Below, piece by piece: positions 12,101 through 24,406 of a DNA stretch of 64,000 nucleotides. Below the pieces are notes generated by a model. It made no database searches. It saw nothing but the letters and a program-made list of their open reading frames with translations, and was not told the origin of the DNA. Numbering within the stretch: position 1 is the stretch's first letter; every line of letters starts with the position of its first letter. The translations under genes were made by a program, and so were the position numbers. The stretch comes from Bigelowiella natans CCMP2755 (taxonomy: Eukaryota; Cercozoa; Chlorarachniophyceae), in assembly GCA_000320545.1 (NCBI GenBank), contig ADNK01001887.1:1-64000 (forward strand), read 5' to 3'.

Positions 12101-14295
12101 CTGCTTCTACTTCTTCCACAACCTTTGCTGATGCAATGGAAACTTTGCTCCTGCCGCTCTCGTCGTCGTCCCCGGAGAGGCTGCTGGGGCGGGGTCATGG
12201 CCTGTTTGAAAAGAAAGAGCGAACCCTTCAGGATCATGCACTTTCTTTGTTACAGATTCTGGACCGTCGCCATCATCAACACCGTCTTGACCACAAATCT
12301 CGGAACAGTCAAAGCGGTGATGACGATAAGAAGGGGGGGGGGGGGGGAAGGGCGGTTCAAGTAACCGGCACCTACGATGTACGTGGCACAATTGCAGTGC
12401 TAGCGCTCCTGCAGCTAGATGTGCGGTATCGAAGATTCGCTTCTGAGGCTTTGGAAGGCGTCGTTGGCTGGGCAGAGCACAATTACTGTGATGATGACGA
12501 TCGAAGGATAAGCAGACGACAAGCTAACGAGGAGGACCATGCCGACAGAACCAACGACTTTGGCACTGGTGAGAAGGTTTCTGAGTAGTCAGGGGGGAGG
12601 GACGGCAGCTTGCAACACCAACGGAAACGACGACGACTGCGAAGAAGCCATCGTTTTATTCTTCTTTACCTTTCCTGTCATCTGCAGTTTCATGGATGTT
12701 TTTGATTGTGAGGATAATGATGATTTGAAGATGTTGATGAAGAAGAAGATGGTGATGAGCCATCATCAGTGCAGACAGCTTGCTGCTAGATGCTCAACCA
12801 CCACCACGTCTGATTCATGTGATGATGCCTGTGTTGTAAAGGCAAGGCAGCTTTGGAATCGTCGGTCATCTCCTCCGTCATCGAGGCGCGACATCTGGAT
12901 CTGTCCTTAATACGTGAGGTGTTGAAGCCAATCTTCCGCACGATTTCGGCGCAAAATCCATTCCTCTGTTTGGAAGCTGTGCTGCCTCATCTCTCTCCAA
13001 GAACAGCAAAGCAAGGTAGGTGTTATGTATAAGGCGTCGTCGTGTCACACCTTATTCGATAACGATGTTGACGAGGGCATGATTTCCCGTCTGTGGAGAC
13101 AAGGATTCGCCGTCACACGACTCCACTGACACTCCCCATGCATGTATTTCGCACAAATTATGATCTATACATTTTCAGCAATTTTACCATCTTGATCCTC
13201 GTCGCTCAGTGATGATATTATCCACCCAATTTCTCCTTCTCCTTCTTCTCTTCCTTCTCCTTCTTCTCCTCCTTCTCCTTCTTCTCCTCCTTCTCTTTCT
13301 TCTTCATGATGACCTTAACAGACACTGTTGAAGAAATGGATAAGCAGCGGACGAAGAAGGGCGATGATCATCAATTACCCAAAGGTAGTAACGATATTGG
13401 CAGCAATGGCAATGGCAATGATGACAAGGATGGCAATAGCGACGGTGAGGAGGACGACGATGACGACGATGACGTGGCTTCGTTGCTTAGCAGAAAAGAA
13501 ATTCCCATTGGGAAGTCTCGCCACTTGACTAGAGACGAGTTCATAGACCTTCTTGGGGAGGATAATGCCGCATTGTTTTCGAATTTCAGTGCCTTGGGAG
13601 GTGATGATATAGATAATGAAGAGCACAGTGGAGGTGGTGGTGCTGGCCTTCTCACTGGCCAGAATAAAACAAGCAGCAGCTCAAACCTAGTCTCATCAAG
13701 CGGCAACGATATTTTTGAGACGAAAGACCAGGGAGTTGCGTACGATCGCGCTAAAGGCGATGATAGTAGCGGTGAAGAAGATGACGACGATGTTGACTTT
13801 GGAATCCCCGAGAAGATATTGCTCGCTTCACAGAAAAGGATGAAAAGTTCTTTCCGGCAGAACCCTTCGACGACAGGGTCATTGAAGAAGAAGAAGAAGG
13901 CTGCTGCTCTATCACCTGAGCAGCGATCGGCCCTCCTTGGCTCGATGAACGTAAAGCTCCGCGCCCTGGATCTGATTGAGATCTGCATTCAGCATCTTGG
14001 GAGGAAGGTGGGTGACAGTAACGATGAGCAGAAAAGGAGAACGAAGGGTGCTAGGGCTATGAAGATGACGACCAAAAGAAGAAAGAATAGTGACGGCGAA
14101 ACAGAAAGAGTTGATGGTGGTGGTAATGCTCCTATTGACGGCGCGGGTGGAGAGCCGTCCATTGCACTATTGCTTCTGAGATCGCTTGCGTCGCTATTGG
14201 AGCTGCAAAGAAACGAGCTCCTTCTTCGTTCTCCCACGCAGAGCAAGGTAGCAGCTGTGGAAAGAGAAGAGAAGGAGTAGTAGTAGTTGAAGTGA

Positions 14296-14337
<42 letters not shown>

Positions 14338-16521
14338 TAGTAGTAGGGACGTCATTGCAGCACCTAAGAAGGAAGAAAAGGCATTCATAGATAAATGGCA
14401 AAGCTGTTGTCGCATAACGGCTGCGTGTGGCGTTCGCATAGTACTCAAAGCATACGACGAGCAGTAGTAGTAGTAGTATAGTAATAGTAGCAGCGGCAAA
14501 TGATTGAATGATTGATTCGCACAACGCGACAACAACGACGACAACAATAACAATAACACAATAAATGCTACACCCCTCAGGCCCTGCTCCATCGTATCGG
14601 CAGTATCATTCACAAGATCGTGAAGATCCATCCATTATTCAGTGTTGATGTGGACGGTCAGCAAAAAGAGACGAATGGTCGTAGTAATGAGCCGTCAGTG
14701 ATGACGCGGCTGTTGGAGGTTACTCGCAACACCACAAGGCAAATCATGGATATAGGCTCCTCCTCTTCGTCGGTAGCGAATAAAGCTCTGAAGCCTATGT
14801 TACCGGTATTGTTGTGTAGTTTTTTAAGACCGTGTGTTGTGGACAGTGCTTTGAAGAAGAAGAGTGCCGTGTGGGCGATGATGGGATCATGATGATGACG
14901 ACTATATTATTACTCTTTACTAACCACTATATTGCTACCATATGGAGGACTGTGTTGCGTTGGTCGCTGCACTAGCATGCAAATGCAAAGCTTGTATGTG
15001 TGAGACGCTGCAGTGGAGGTGAGGATGGTGGTAGGGGGTACGATGATCATGTGTGGTGACCCATCCATCTCCGCTCTTACTGGTGCTGCAATGAATGTCA
15101 ATGCTCAGGAGTTGAGCGTATCCCTGTCTTACTTTTTGCGGTCGGTACAAAGCAAAGTAGAGGCGGGGGGGGGGGCGAGGGAGGAAAGCGGCGATAACAA
15201 CATGTGGTGGGGAGAGGCTAAGGGTGAGTTTAAAGGACTGCTGGAGCGCTTTTTCAGTCGACGTGTACCCGGCTTGCCGCACGATCTCATCCTGAATGTC
15301 CTTCTCTCTAATCCCAGGTAGGTGTTTGCGTGTGTGTGGGTGAGAGAGGGGGGGAGGGGCATAATTAAGGAGAAGTCGTACAGTAGTTGCAGTTGTAGTA
15401 GTAGTAGTGGTGGTGGTGGTAGATCATCCTCCACAACAAAAAGGGATTTTGATATTGGTGTTGCTTGTGCTTTCGAATGTGATCCCTCTTTCTTTCTCCT
15501 CATTCCCTATGACAACCCATGGCACCGCTGCCTCCTGATGAGTGAGTGCTGCTCTCCCCCCCTTCTCGGTGCTCTTTTTGGCTGTTGCTGTTCTTTCATG
15601 GCGATTGATTTCTAGGCTAGCTGCGGAGCTGACACCGAATATTGCTAGATTGGGGGCAGTAGAGTGCAAGTCACGATATCTCAGGGCACAGTCCCTTACC
15701 ATTCTCTCCCGTCTCATATCAAACAAGCAATACACCTTCTGGCTGAACCACAGGGCGACCGCCATCGTGCGGAAAGAAGTACATATTCTGCAGCAGTTGT
15801 TGAGTCGTGCTTGTTTGATCGCTGGAACAAATCAGATGAGAAGATACTGTTTTTTCCCTTTAGAAGTGATGCAGATCTGAATTTTTCCTTCTTTCCCCTT
15901 GGTGTACATGCAATCACTTACTGCTCCTTCTTCTGTTTTCTTTCTCATTATGTTATCGATTACAGGTCCTCGAAGGCCTACAAGCCGTGATGCTCAGACT
16001 TGATAATGATGATGATGACGATGATGATAAGAGTAATGATAATGATGATGGAGATAGAGCAAAGGCTGTTCTCCATACACCACTGCATCAGAATCATGCC
16101 AACCAGACAAATGCGGCTGCTAAGAGGACGAAATCGAAGGCGAAAAGCCGCGAAAAGTATAAACGAAGATTCGCCACAAGCTATAAGATGCTTCTAGTTG
16201 AGGTATGCTAATATGTCGTCAAGTGAGTCTTAGATGTCGGAATATAGTGACCATTGCAGTGTGAAGTACTTTGATGATCCGTGGAGAATCGTGACGTTGA
16301 GTATTGAACAGATGAACTCGCGGAAGCACAAGCGCAAATCTGGTAAAAGCACAGCAGCAGTAGATAGAGGAGTAGCAGCTGAAGCCACGGCGACAACTCC
16401 AGTTGCCACTGCTGACGACGACACCCGCAGTGTGTTCACGACAGATAGACTCGAGAGTGGAATTCTTCAATTGAAGAAGAGGCGAAATAGAGGGAAAAGA
16501 CAACGCCGTGGTCCAAAGTAG
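9147..16521 (+). CDS. POL5: MYBBP1A/Pol5 (DNA polymerase phi) family nucleolar protein
   Basis: This family acts in ribosomal DNA transcription and ribosome biogenesis in the nucleolus and is not a working polymerase. Exons, all phase-consistent: 9147-9751, 9847-10719, 10848-12568, 12842-13015, 13322-14247, 14581 to about 14845, 15014-15317, 15616-15778, 15966-16202, 16234-16521; about 1850 residues. Family features are the N-terminal HEAT-like start with CRRLLVEIGG and TEKAIDDLIKFL, then RSIRSLYTSHRGARRAFEKC and VAESGRLVSSKKKKFEGLL, a long acidic region in the middle, and a segment with VKLRALDLIEICIQHLG that matches the motif after the acidic region in MYBBP1A. The tail is Lys/Arg-rich (KKRRNRGKRQRRGPK), fitting nucleolar targeting. 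It is longer than usual because of Ser, Asp and Gly runs. The ATG at 9147 is chosen because homology begins just after it. The second intron (10720-10847) and the end of exon 6 are the weakest boundaries. Confidence 0.82.
12062..12113 (+). repeat. (TTC)n array coding poly-Ser in the Pol5-like gene
   Basis: A run of TTC triplets inside exon 3 is read as consecutive serines. It sits between conserved helical blocks, as expected for a tolerated loop expansion. Confidence 0.85.
14278..14346. repeat. (AGT)n trinucleotide array in an intron
   Basis: An AGT triplet array begins 30 bases after the donor at 14248 of the Pol5-like gene and fills the start of that intron. Confidence 0.9.
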
Positions 16522-17299
16522 TCCAGCGACTGAAACTCCCAGATGCGGTTAATACTTCGCTTACATGTTTCATCATATTGCTACAGATTTGTATCTACAA
16601 AACATAAGCACAGTTAATTCCCTGCAGTCGCTGCAGAGAGGCAGACACGCTGCCATGCAAAGTGTTTGCACACGCATAATGCGCAATCATGGATACTTTG
16701 GCGATTCTAAGAGCAGTAGATCCATCGTACATGTATATACAATCTACTACAGACACAGTACATATGCATATAATATATATGGTATATACGTTGCGTCTTA
16801 TGTATCTAAGCCAAAAGACTTAGCTTTTGAGGCGAGAAAAATAAGGGCCAAATAGATAAAGTTTGCTTCATTATTGATTGCCCACCGCGTTTGCATGTAA
16901 AGTATATAGGTGTCGCCCACACACGATGAAGATTAGATAATTAAAGGTTGCTTGCGCATACGTGCGGCGCGCTACATAGCTTTTCACCATGTAGCAGCTG
17001 TGGTGTGTATGTACGCGTGGAAAAAGAAAGTCTGCAGATCTTGCTTTGAACGTGCCAGGGGCGGCTGGCAATGACAGATGTCTTAATGTGGATTGTCCTT
17101 AAGGGAGCTCAGTACGCGGAGCATCCGCATTTGAACGACCACGTAAGTAAGTAAACACAATCATGAAGAATCTGCGTAATGTTATTGCACATCTATGCCG
17201 TACATTCACATCTTTAGTTGTTACACTCTTTTTCATTTGTACATTTGATGACACTAAGGCGGAACTTCCGAGTTGTAGCGAACACGGTTGTGGCTGTCA
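16522..17299. other. convergent intergenic region
   Basis: This region separates the stop of the Pol5-like gene (+) from the stop of the YfiM-like gene (-), so it carries both 3' ends. It is rich in words such as GCATGC, TACATG and TATATAC. I see no gene in it. Confidence 0.5.
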
Positions 17300-18253
17300 T
17301 CACACAAGGTGTGACTTTACATCTTCAATTTCCTCATGATCGCGATTATTGGGGGGCACTTCTGGCTGAAATATATTCTCTCTAGTAGGCTGTAGCGACA
17401 CGGCTTCAGCATCATCGCCAATGTATGTTGACCCTGATAAGAACATTTCACGAAATTTCAATTTGTGCAAAACATTTTGAATGACCAGTGGAACAGAACA
17501 GCGAAGTTCTGGTCGAATATCACCCTCTTGCCTCCGCAAAGAGCGTGTCGCTCGCATGAACGAGACCCAACGGCGTCGCTGATAGCAATAAAACCATGAG
17601 GAGAAATATGATAATTAAGTTGTGAAGTGGAAATTATAATCAATGTCAATTTACATGGTGTCGGGTATACTCCACCCAGCCGAAAGTTTCGAGCAACATA
17701 ATTACGATTACAGCAATAGCAGTTCCAAGAAGGTCTGCTCCAAAGTCCTGCAGATAAAGCGTGTTATTGCATAAAGTCTAATCCAGTCTTTGACGACAAG
17801 TTGATCAGTTTTCGAATAAAATACATTTGGAACTCACCATATATGATGGGTCACCATACCAAAACCATTGCGTGTAATCCAACAGCTCTTTCAACACTCC
17901 AGCAGCTACAGACACCTATATTGCGCAAACAATGCGATGTGTTTCAGTCGGGCGGCTGCAGAACTTTCAACCGAACATATACTGGTGTTTTATGAATTGA
18001 CCAATATTGCGGTGAAAACCCTAGCCCAGCGACGATGCAGTCCAATTCGAGTGAGGCAAAGGCAAGACTGATAAGCTGAAAGACGAAAAAGAAGGACACA
18101 GCCGGCACAGTGGATTGCAGTTGATTGATTGATCAGTTCATTAATAACGAAGACGACGACGACGACCACGACGGGTTTTCGACCGGAAAGGGCGATAATG
18201 AGGCAAGCGGCGATGTGCTGCTTCTTGTCGGTTGCAAGCCACTCAAAGGCCAT
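17300..18253 (-). CDS. small YfiM/DUF2279-like membrane protein
   Basis: Exons on the minus strand: 18253-18173, 18075-17977, 17915-17838, 17747-17655, 17578-17300; 209 residues, all phase 0. The N-terminus carries DKKQHIAACLIIALSG, and exon 3-4 reads AAGVLKELLDYTQWFWYGD followed by DFGADLLGTAIAVIVIM. This matches the order in the bacterial YfiM/DUF2279 family: DKxxHF, then GxxKExxD, then a DxxxDxxG helix that enters the membrane. There are probably two or three membrane segments. The C-terminal 80 residues are soluble, charged and not part of the bacterial family. The first donor (18172) is weak, and the exon 2 boundaries are less sure than the rest. Function in bacteria is not established, so none is assigned. 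It lies head-to-head with the FHA gene. Confidence 0.6.
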
Positions 18254-18721
18254 CAGTTGGCTCCATCATACTTTCGACCCTGTCTAACTTCTCTGCCCGC
18301 CCCTCTTTCCTCCTCCCGTCGCGTGTTTCCGATTCCGATTCTCTGGTCTGCGACAAAAGCATCAACGATCCAAAAAGAAAGAACGTAGGCTATTTTATCA
18401 TCAACAGGAAACTCAAACCAGGGCCTTTTTTAATCCGAGGTTTCACCATTTTCATTGGAATTTCTTGCTGTCGGGAAAATAGGAAACATAGTTTGGAGTG
18501 TGCTATTCCAGCGGGAAGAAACAAGTAAAATTGCCTTTATTTATTGATCTAAAGTTTCAAATTTGGAACACACAAACGGCAATAACTAGCACTTGGCAGA
18601 TTCTTCCGGATCCCGCCCCCCTGCGGTGTTCCACCAACGTGAGTGACTTGTGAGTGGTGTGAATGACCGCTTGTGTGATGAAGTGGGGGGGTTTAAAGGA
18701 TAGGGAGAGTTTCCGTGGGGT
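18254..18721. promoter_or_regulatory. shared upstream region of a divergent gene pair
   Basis: At most 564 bases separate the start codons of the YfiM-like gene (-, 18253) and the FHA gene (+, 18818, or 18722 if the upstream ATG is used). No exon is seen inside. Both promoters must lie here; I recognise no specific element. Confidence 0.5.
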
Positions 18722-18817
18722 ATGCGTCCATGTGCGCCACTGTGCTTCTCTGCGGTCGCGTTTGCGAGTTCCAATAATTATCTGGTGTTGTATAACGTCG
18801 AGCAGGAGGTCAGAAGC

Positions 18818-19941
18818 ATGTGGAAGATATTCTCAACGTCGAAGCAGCCGCTTCTCCGTCACATACCGTTTTTCCCCTGCAGCGTCAAGTTTAAGAAGGT
18901 TCTTCCTCTGGCTAAATTCAAGGAGAAGGGCGAGAAGGCAATTCTGGGCCGGGAGGAGGACAACGTCCACTACGTTATTGATTCGAAACGGAAACCTAAT
19001 ATGATCAGGTTTGGTTACATGCAGATATTCGTATTATGATTAATTTTATTGATTCTAGAGTTTCTTCGATGTGCCACCACATATCTGACGAATGACTGCC
19101 AACAAAACTACCGTCAATCAGCCGAAAGCACGCGTCGATTCGCTTCGAAAACGGTCAATGGATACTGGAGGATGAGCGGAGCACAAACGGCATGTTTGTA
19201 AATAATAAGCGTGTATCGAGGGTCGAATTGAAGGATGGGGATATAGTCATCCTCGGCGGTGGCTCCGGGATTCCTATCGGCAACTACAAGGAGCAGAAGG
19301 AGTCAGAATTCATATTCCGCTTTGAGCTGCACGGCGATCCTACTGAGAATTCGTCAATATCCTCTCGGTTAACAACTGCGGTGAAGTCGATCGCATCTGC
19401 TAAGAAGAAACGAACTGGGAATCCCTTGAAAGCTGCAGCACCGACATTAGCAGGGACTCAGGACTTCGGAGAGGGATTAGAAAAAACAGGTCTTTTTTCA
19501 AAGAATCCTCTTCCATCACTCAACGAAGCAAACACACAAGACTTTGTCGAGGAGCCACCCGATTTGGAACATTGTGTTACCCAGGAGTTCTCTGCGGCAA
19601 ATCCAATAGAAGAAGGAGGTACGCAAGAGTTTGCAGATGCCGGTGTCGGTGCGGTGAACGACGGTGGGGGGGGGGCAGTAGTTGTGAGAGAACTGGTTGA
19701 GCGTGTTGGAAACCTCGAAAATGAAGTTAAATTCTTAAAACAAATAATTATGCAATTTATGAAATCTCAAGGCGTAGTTGATAACAACCAATTTAGAACG
19801 AAAGCAGGAATTAAGAGGAACAGAGATGGGAGTAATTCCAGTGAGCTTACCACAGATTATAAGTCAGATAGCAGCAGTAATAATAGTTCAGTGAATAATG
19901 CGTCCAAAACAAGACGAAAGAAGTCTAAAATTTCTTCTTAG
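18818..19941 (+). CDS. FHA-domain protein with four TQxF motifs and a coiled coil
   Basis: Two exons, 18818-19008 and 19122-19941, join in phase to give 336 residues; an upstream in-frame ATG at 18722 would add 32. The N-terminal third is a forkhead-associated phosphothreonine-binding domain: GEKAILGREEDN, then ISRKHASIRFENG formed across the splice, then ERSTNGMFVNNKRV and GDIVILGGG. The middle has four evenly placed motifs, GTQDF (19453), NTQDF (19531), VTQEF (19576) and GTQEF (19618). A predicted coiled coil follows (VRELVERVGNLENEVKFLK), then a basic Ser/Asn-rich tail ending KTRRKKSKISS that could be a nuclear signal. FHA plus a TQxF cluster recalls MDC1, whose TQxF sites are phosphorylated by ATM and bound by RNF8. 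BRCT domains are absent, so it is not an MDC1 or nibrin orthologue. A role in damage signalling is inference. Confidence 0.85.
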
Positions 19942-21024
19942 TAGTGCTACTACTGCTGCAGCAACCTGCCTGAAATACAGCCTGGCATTTGTCGTGTTCA
20001 GTCATTGCGTCAACGTCATGCGATCGATGTTCATGCTAGATCAACTTCCATTGTGCAGCAGCACAAAAACCACATGAATAATGCATGCAAATTTACAAAA
20101 TATATACAGAAAGCTGCTGCAGCGGCCGCAGGTGCGTGTTCATTTCAGACCGTCATATGTTGTGCAATCGACACAGCGCGGAAGTCGCATGTACGCATGG
20201 CGGCCGCTGCCGATGCGCAACAACGTCCAGCGACACGAATCAAATGCAACGTACAAGGTGCGATGCATGTAATGAGTTACTATGCTCCTCGTGCGCGGAC
20301 ACACGGTGCGTGGCGTGCGCATGTGTCTAGCTGTCAATTTAGGAGCGTAGCTGTTTCCATGTGCGTGTTGTGTTAATGTATATGCAGCCGTTCGTTCGCG
20401 CTTTAATTTTGCGCATCTTCGCTCACACATGCTAGCATGACTAACGGGGACTCGTGCCATGTGACTTTGCTGAGACTTCCAATGTAAGGCCTACTTGTAA
20501 TGATATGGATACACAAGTTCGCATGCCGCAGCTCTATATAAACTTGTAGCTAGACTCGATAAGTATGAGTGTATAGGAGCAATTATGCGCAGCACTAGCC
20601 ATCATCTGAATCATTCGATAGCAAGCATCAGTCTTATCCCAACAGTGGGCATTGTAGTACTTGATTTTATCCTTAATTTCGTGTTGTCGCGATTTACGGC
20701 TACCAAACTTAGAATTACGTAATTTGGGTTGCTAAGCAATTTCTATAATGGCCCAGGAGATCGATAGGCGTCCATCAGCGAACCCTTCTTATTCGCTCGG
20801 GAAGGGCTGGTAGGGTCGTAACGAGGCACGCGTGGCTTAGCTCCCTGCCATAAGTCGGTAACACATTCATATTAAAAACAACCAAACCTTTGAAAGAAAA
20901 AAAAACGAGGTGGGGAAATATGCAAGAGTCAAAATTGCATGCATCTGCTATTGAACAATGATTTCTGAGTAGAAAACTCCTTGTCTCAATACGAACCTGT
21001 TTCGGTCTGAATCCAAGACCGTAG
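19942..21024. other. convergent intergenic region
   Basis: This region lies between the stops of the FHA gene (+) and the next gene (-). A 123-codon frame at 20005-20376 is rich in Ala, Arg and His and has no family resemblance; I treat it as chance. The stretch to about 20460 is rich in CGCATG and GCATGC words. Confidence 0.5.
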
Positions 21025-24005
21025 CTATCTGTTCATATTCAAGGGCACGACGAAATCAGCCAAGGCGACGTCGAAGGCAACAAAAAGTGCGTTAGACTGA
21101 AGACCTGTAGTCTTAACAAAGTGCTTCTTCGGGGCTTCCCAGTTCATGAAAACGAACGTTCTGAATGTTGTTATTAGGTATCATTCATATTTTAGTGCTC
21201 GAAAGCAATAATGGTATCGATATGCGAAAAAGTGCTACAGTAGATCGTAACCATCTGCGTCCTACCCCTTTGCAGAAGTTGCTGGTGATGCCCTCTTGTA
21301 GGTGCCGTGGTGGTTAAAATCAGTTCGAACTGTGGAGCCCTTTGTAAAGAAGAGCGGTTATTATAGAGTACGTTGATGCAGGACAAAATTTCTTATCAGT
21401 ACAGTTTGTTGGGCGCCTCTGTAAATTGTATTTCGGCATTAAATGATAGATTTCCTTGTTTTCTGCAATATACCTTCTTGCCCTTGTGACCGCCTATAAG
21501 TACGCTCGTTTTCTTTGCAAAAACGAGATCCTCTCTGCAATGTATTGTTGTGTGAATGTGCATAAACGTCAGTGTCACAGTATTTGGCATATCTAAGGCT
21601 TCCTAATCATTCAATCCAAAGATACTTAACACTCTAACAATCAACTCAGCTCTATCATTGGAATAGAATTTCGATTTTCAAGTAAGAGATACATCCCACC
21701 TCTTATGGTTTCCTTTGTGATGTCGGTAATCCATCGTTGTTGTTTTGAATTGCTGACATTACAAGTTGAAGAAATAAGACCATTCTGATAGATTCTTTTA
21801 AATGTAGGTTGCTTAATATGCCTCACCGCATATCTAAGTATGTATTTTTAAAAGATTGAGACATACCTCATCCTTGTCTCCTTCCCAGTTCAAAATATCC
21901 TCTTTATTTTCAGGGCTACGTCGCGGCAATGTGCCTTCATTCAATCGGCCGGATCTCCAGGCCGATTCTGTAATATATTAATTCACGGTCATAACTCAAC
22001 TTCTCTCCCCTATCATATATGTGTGAAATACAAAAAATGAGACCTTGAGTGGATTCCAGCTTATTTTTGCCAACTGAGAACGAATGTGTCATTTATTAAT
22101 TATCTTAATTATGTTACCGGGTTGTGCAGTTGCCATCGAACGTAATTTTTCACGCATGATAGATGGAAAAAACAAGAATTCATAAGCTGCAAGATTACCA
22201 ACGTAGAAGTTATTCAGAGGCCTATCCGTAGGTTTATGCTTCACGACTTTCTCCATCAGCACAGGACCCCTAGTCAGAACATTTCGTACAATCGTATTAT
22301 AATCTACACTCAAAGTACGCTCGATGTAAACAGGACAACACGCTTGCTCGAGCTCATATTCACGTTATGACACAGGTCTACATTTGGGTAAAAATAGTAA
22401 TATACATCCGGTTTCATGAGGAATCAATTGTTAAGAAACCGACTTTCCGCGAGCCCCTAAATATGTGACGCCGTACGAATTATCTCCGACACGCGCATCG
22501 AAGAATACCTATGGAGGAGTTGCATCAGAGTTTCGTATAACACATTGTATTTATATCACTCATGGCACTAGAAGCTACAACGAGCAGATAAGAAGAGAGG
22601 AATCAGCGACGCACCGATGTCTTCTTGGCTTCGGGGATCTTGGTCGACTTCTCTGGTAATGGCGATTTTGCTACTATTTCATTCTAAGATTGAATGGGAA
22701 GGCAGAAGTACGATGTAGATTATGAGTGCAACGAGACGTTGGAATTATAACTCGCTATCAGCTTTGCATATATGTACACATGTGCCATCCAGTGTAGGCA
22801 CGTCACGTACCGCATGTCGTATAGTCGAAGTGTAAATCATAGGTTGATCGGCATTTTCTGCGAGCACTCTGTCCATTACGGTTGCTGCCTGAGGCCCGTC
22901 TGATCCCTTTTCCTGAACAACAGTAAACAACGATAAGATGAGCAACCTTTTAACACCGAACGACGACTCGACATGATATAATAAATAGAAACAATGAGCG
23001 TGTGGAGTACATTTTGCGTCATAGTGCGATCAATCTGTTATCTTAGCTCCCATTGGTATTATCGTTTGTTCTAAGGAGTTTTCTTGGTTTCGAAGCAAGT
23101 ATTTTGTATTAAAATTTACCTTCCTTAGCCGAATAAGCATCTTCTGATAATCATCATGGGATTCATCCATCATCGCTACTATTGTTTGACGTAGGCCTCG
23201 TTTTCCCAAAATCCTTCCGTCGTTTCAAGCGATGAATGATACCCGAAAACGGAGTTGCCAAGAAACCTTTATTGAGGAAACATTGCACTTTAATCATATC
23301 TTTCACACTATATCGAGTGTTGCACATCAAGGAGATGAAACGAAGCAAACCTCCCTATACAATGTATCACGTATATAAATAAATTTAACATAGATCTAGA
23401 TCTACCTGCAAATTGCAGAGGGGGACTGATTCGGTTACAGGAACAAGCCACAAGCACTTCGAGACTTCGGTTATCGATGATGCTTACGGTTTTAAATAAT
23501 AAGTGTCAAACCACGTTGATAATCATAGAGCGTCTTCAATAAATTGATGTCGCAGAAAAGTATTAAGTTCAGCTGTTTTCTTGTATCTCTCGAGTTCTTG
23601 GAGAGACTCGAGGACCGACGGGGTTCGATCGGTTGGAATGTGGCTGCAGGAAAGACCAATGAGCAATCTATTCGAAAACGATAAAAATAAAGCACTTCCT
23701 TGAACTTTCCCTGTCGCAAAGGGGACATATCGTAAATTCCTGAACTTCCCGAGTCTCTCAATATTCAGATTTGAAAGCAGTGAATTTTAGAAATTCCCAC
23801 ATAACTTATTATGTATGCGACGAATTCTTTCCAAGAAGGAATTTGTCGATGTAATGTTAATTACATGTTTCTTTCGTCGTATTGTCCCAGAATTAGTCTG
23901 AAGAACTTTTATCAGAGAATCCCGGTATTCCAGATATGGTTGCATATTCTGGGAAAAACATGGGGTTTTTGCAGCATTCAAGCAAAAGGAGGAGGCCATC
24001 ATCAT
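21025..24005 (-). CDS. unrecognised multi-exon gene
   Basis: Phase-consistent exons on the minus strand are 23213-23120, 22912-22811, 22352-22118, 21967-21867, 21811-21693, 21534-21474, 21339-21266 and 21160-21025 (stop at 21027-21025). Probable further coding lies at about 24005-23787 and 23761-23492, and a small exon may lie near 22620-22656. Readable segments include VAMMDESHDDYQKMLIRLRK, AATVMDRVLAENADQPMIYT, LNNFYVGNLAAYEFLFFPSI, QRWITDITKETIRGG, TSVLIGGHKGKKGSTVRTD and FVFMNWEAPKKHFVKTTG. The sequence looks like an ordinary globular protein with no membrane segment, low complexity or known motif that I can name. Its exons lack the microsatellite insertions common in neighbours. It is divergent from the OSCA-type gene. 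I cannot assign a family. Confidence 0.55.
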
Positions 24006-24406
24006 CCAAAAGGCGAGGAGAAAACATTGAGGAGGAGGAAGCTATCAACCAACAACAATGTGCTCCACCCCGCCCATGTAGTCTAGTCCCACGAATGAAC
24101 CTTTTCCAAACTCTGTTTTACAATTTTGAATAATGTGTTATGGAATTTGGTGCAAATGAATTGCGAGAGTATCCCGTCAACGAGAGTTTTGAGCGAGTAT
24201 TACATTCCTAGCGATCAGACCTTTTGTGCTGGGCGGTGTTGCAGTTTTGTCGCCACCACCCACAGTTCGTCATAACCTCATTGATGCTAGCTTGTGTTGG
24301 GAAACTTCATACTCACAAAAAAGAAAAACTCTGAGCCGATATCGAATTCTCAGAGAGGAGTGAGGCAGTTGTTTCGGAGACGGATTGGAAGAGCCAGGGA
24401 AGCAAA
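24006..24406. promoter_or_regulatory. shared upstream region of a divergent gene pair
   Basis: About 400 bases lie between the likely start of the unrecognised minus-strand gene (24005) and the ATG of the OSCA-type channel (24407). No coding exon is seen. Both promoters probably lie here. Confidence 0.45.

Noticed and set aside
13371-13988. 205-codon minus-strand frame rich in Ser and Leu
   Set aside because: It is the shadow of the acidic and Ser-coding exon of the Pol5-like gene on the other strand.
9147-16521. RRP12-type assignment for the nucleolar protein
   Set aside because: The order of the N-terminal repeat start, central acidic region and the LDLIE block fits MYBBP1A/Pol5 and not RRP12.
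18818-19941. Naming the FHA protein nibrin because it starts MWK
   Set aside because: There are no BRCT domains and no MRE11- or ATM-binding C-terminal motifs; only the FHA fold is shared.
20005-20376. 123-codon plus-strand frame with poly-Ala
   Set aside because: Composition follows the CG/GCATGC-rich intergenic words and no splice or homology support was found.
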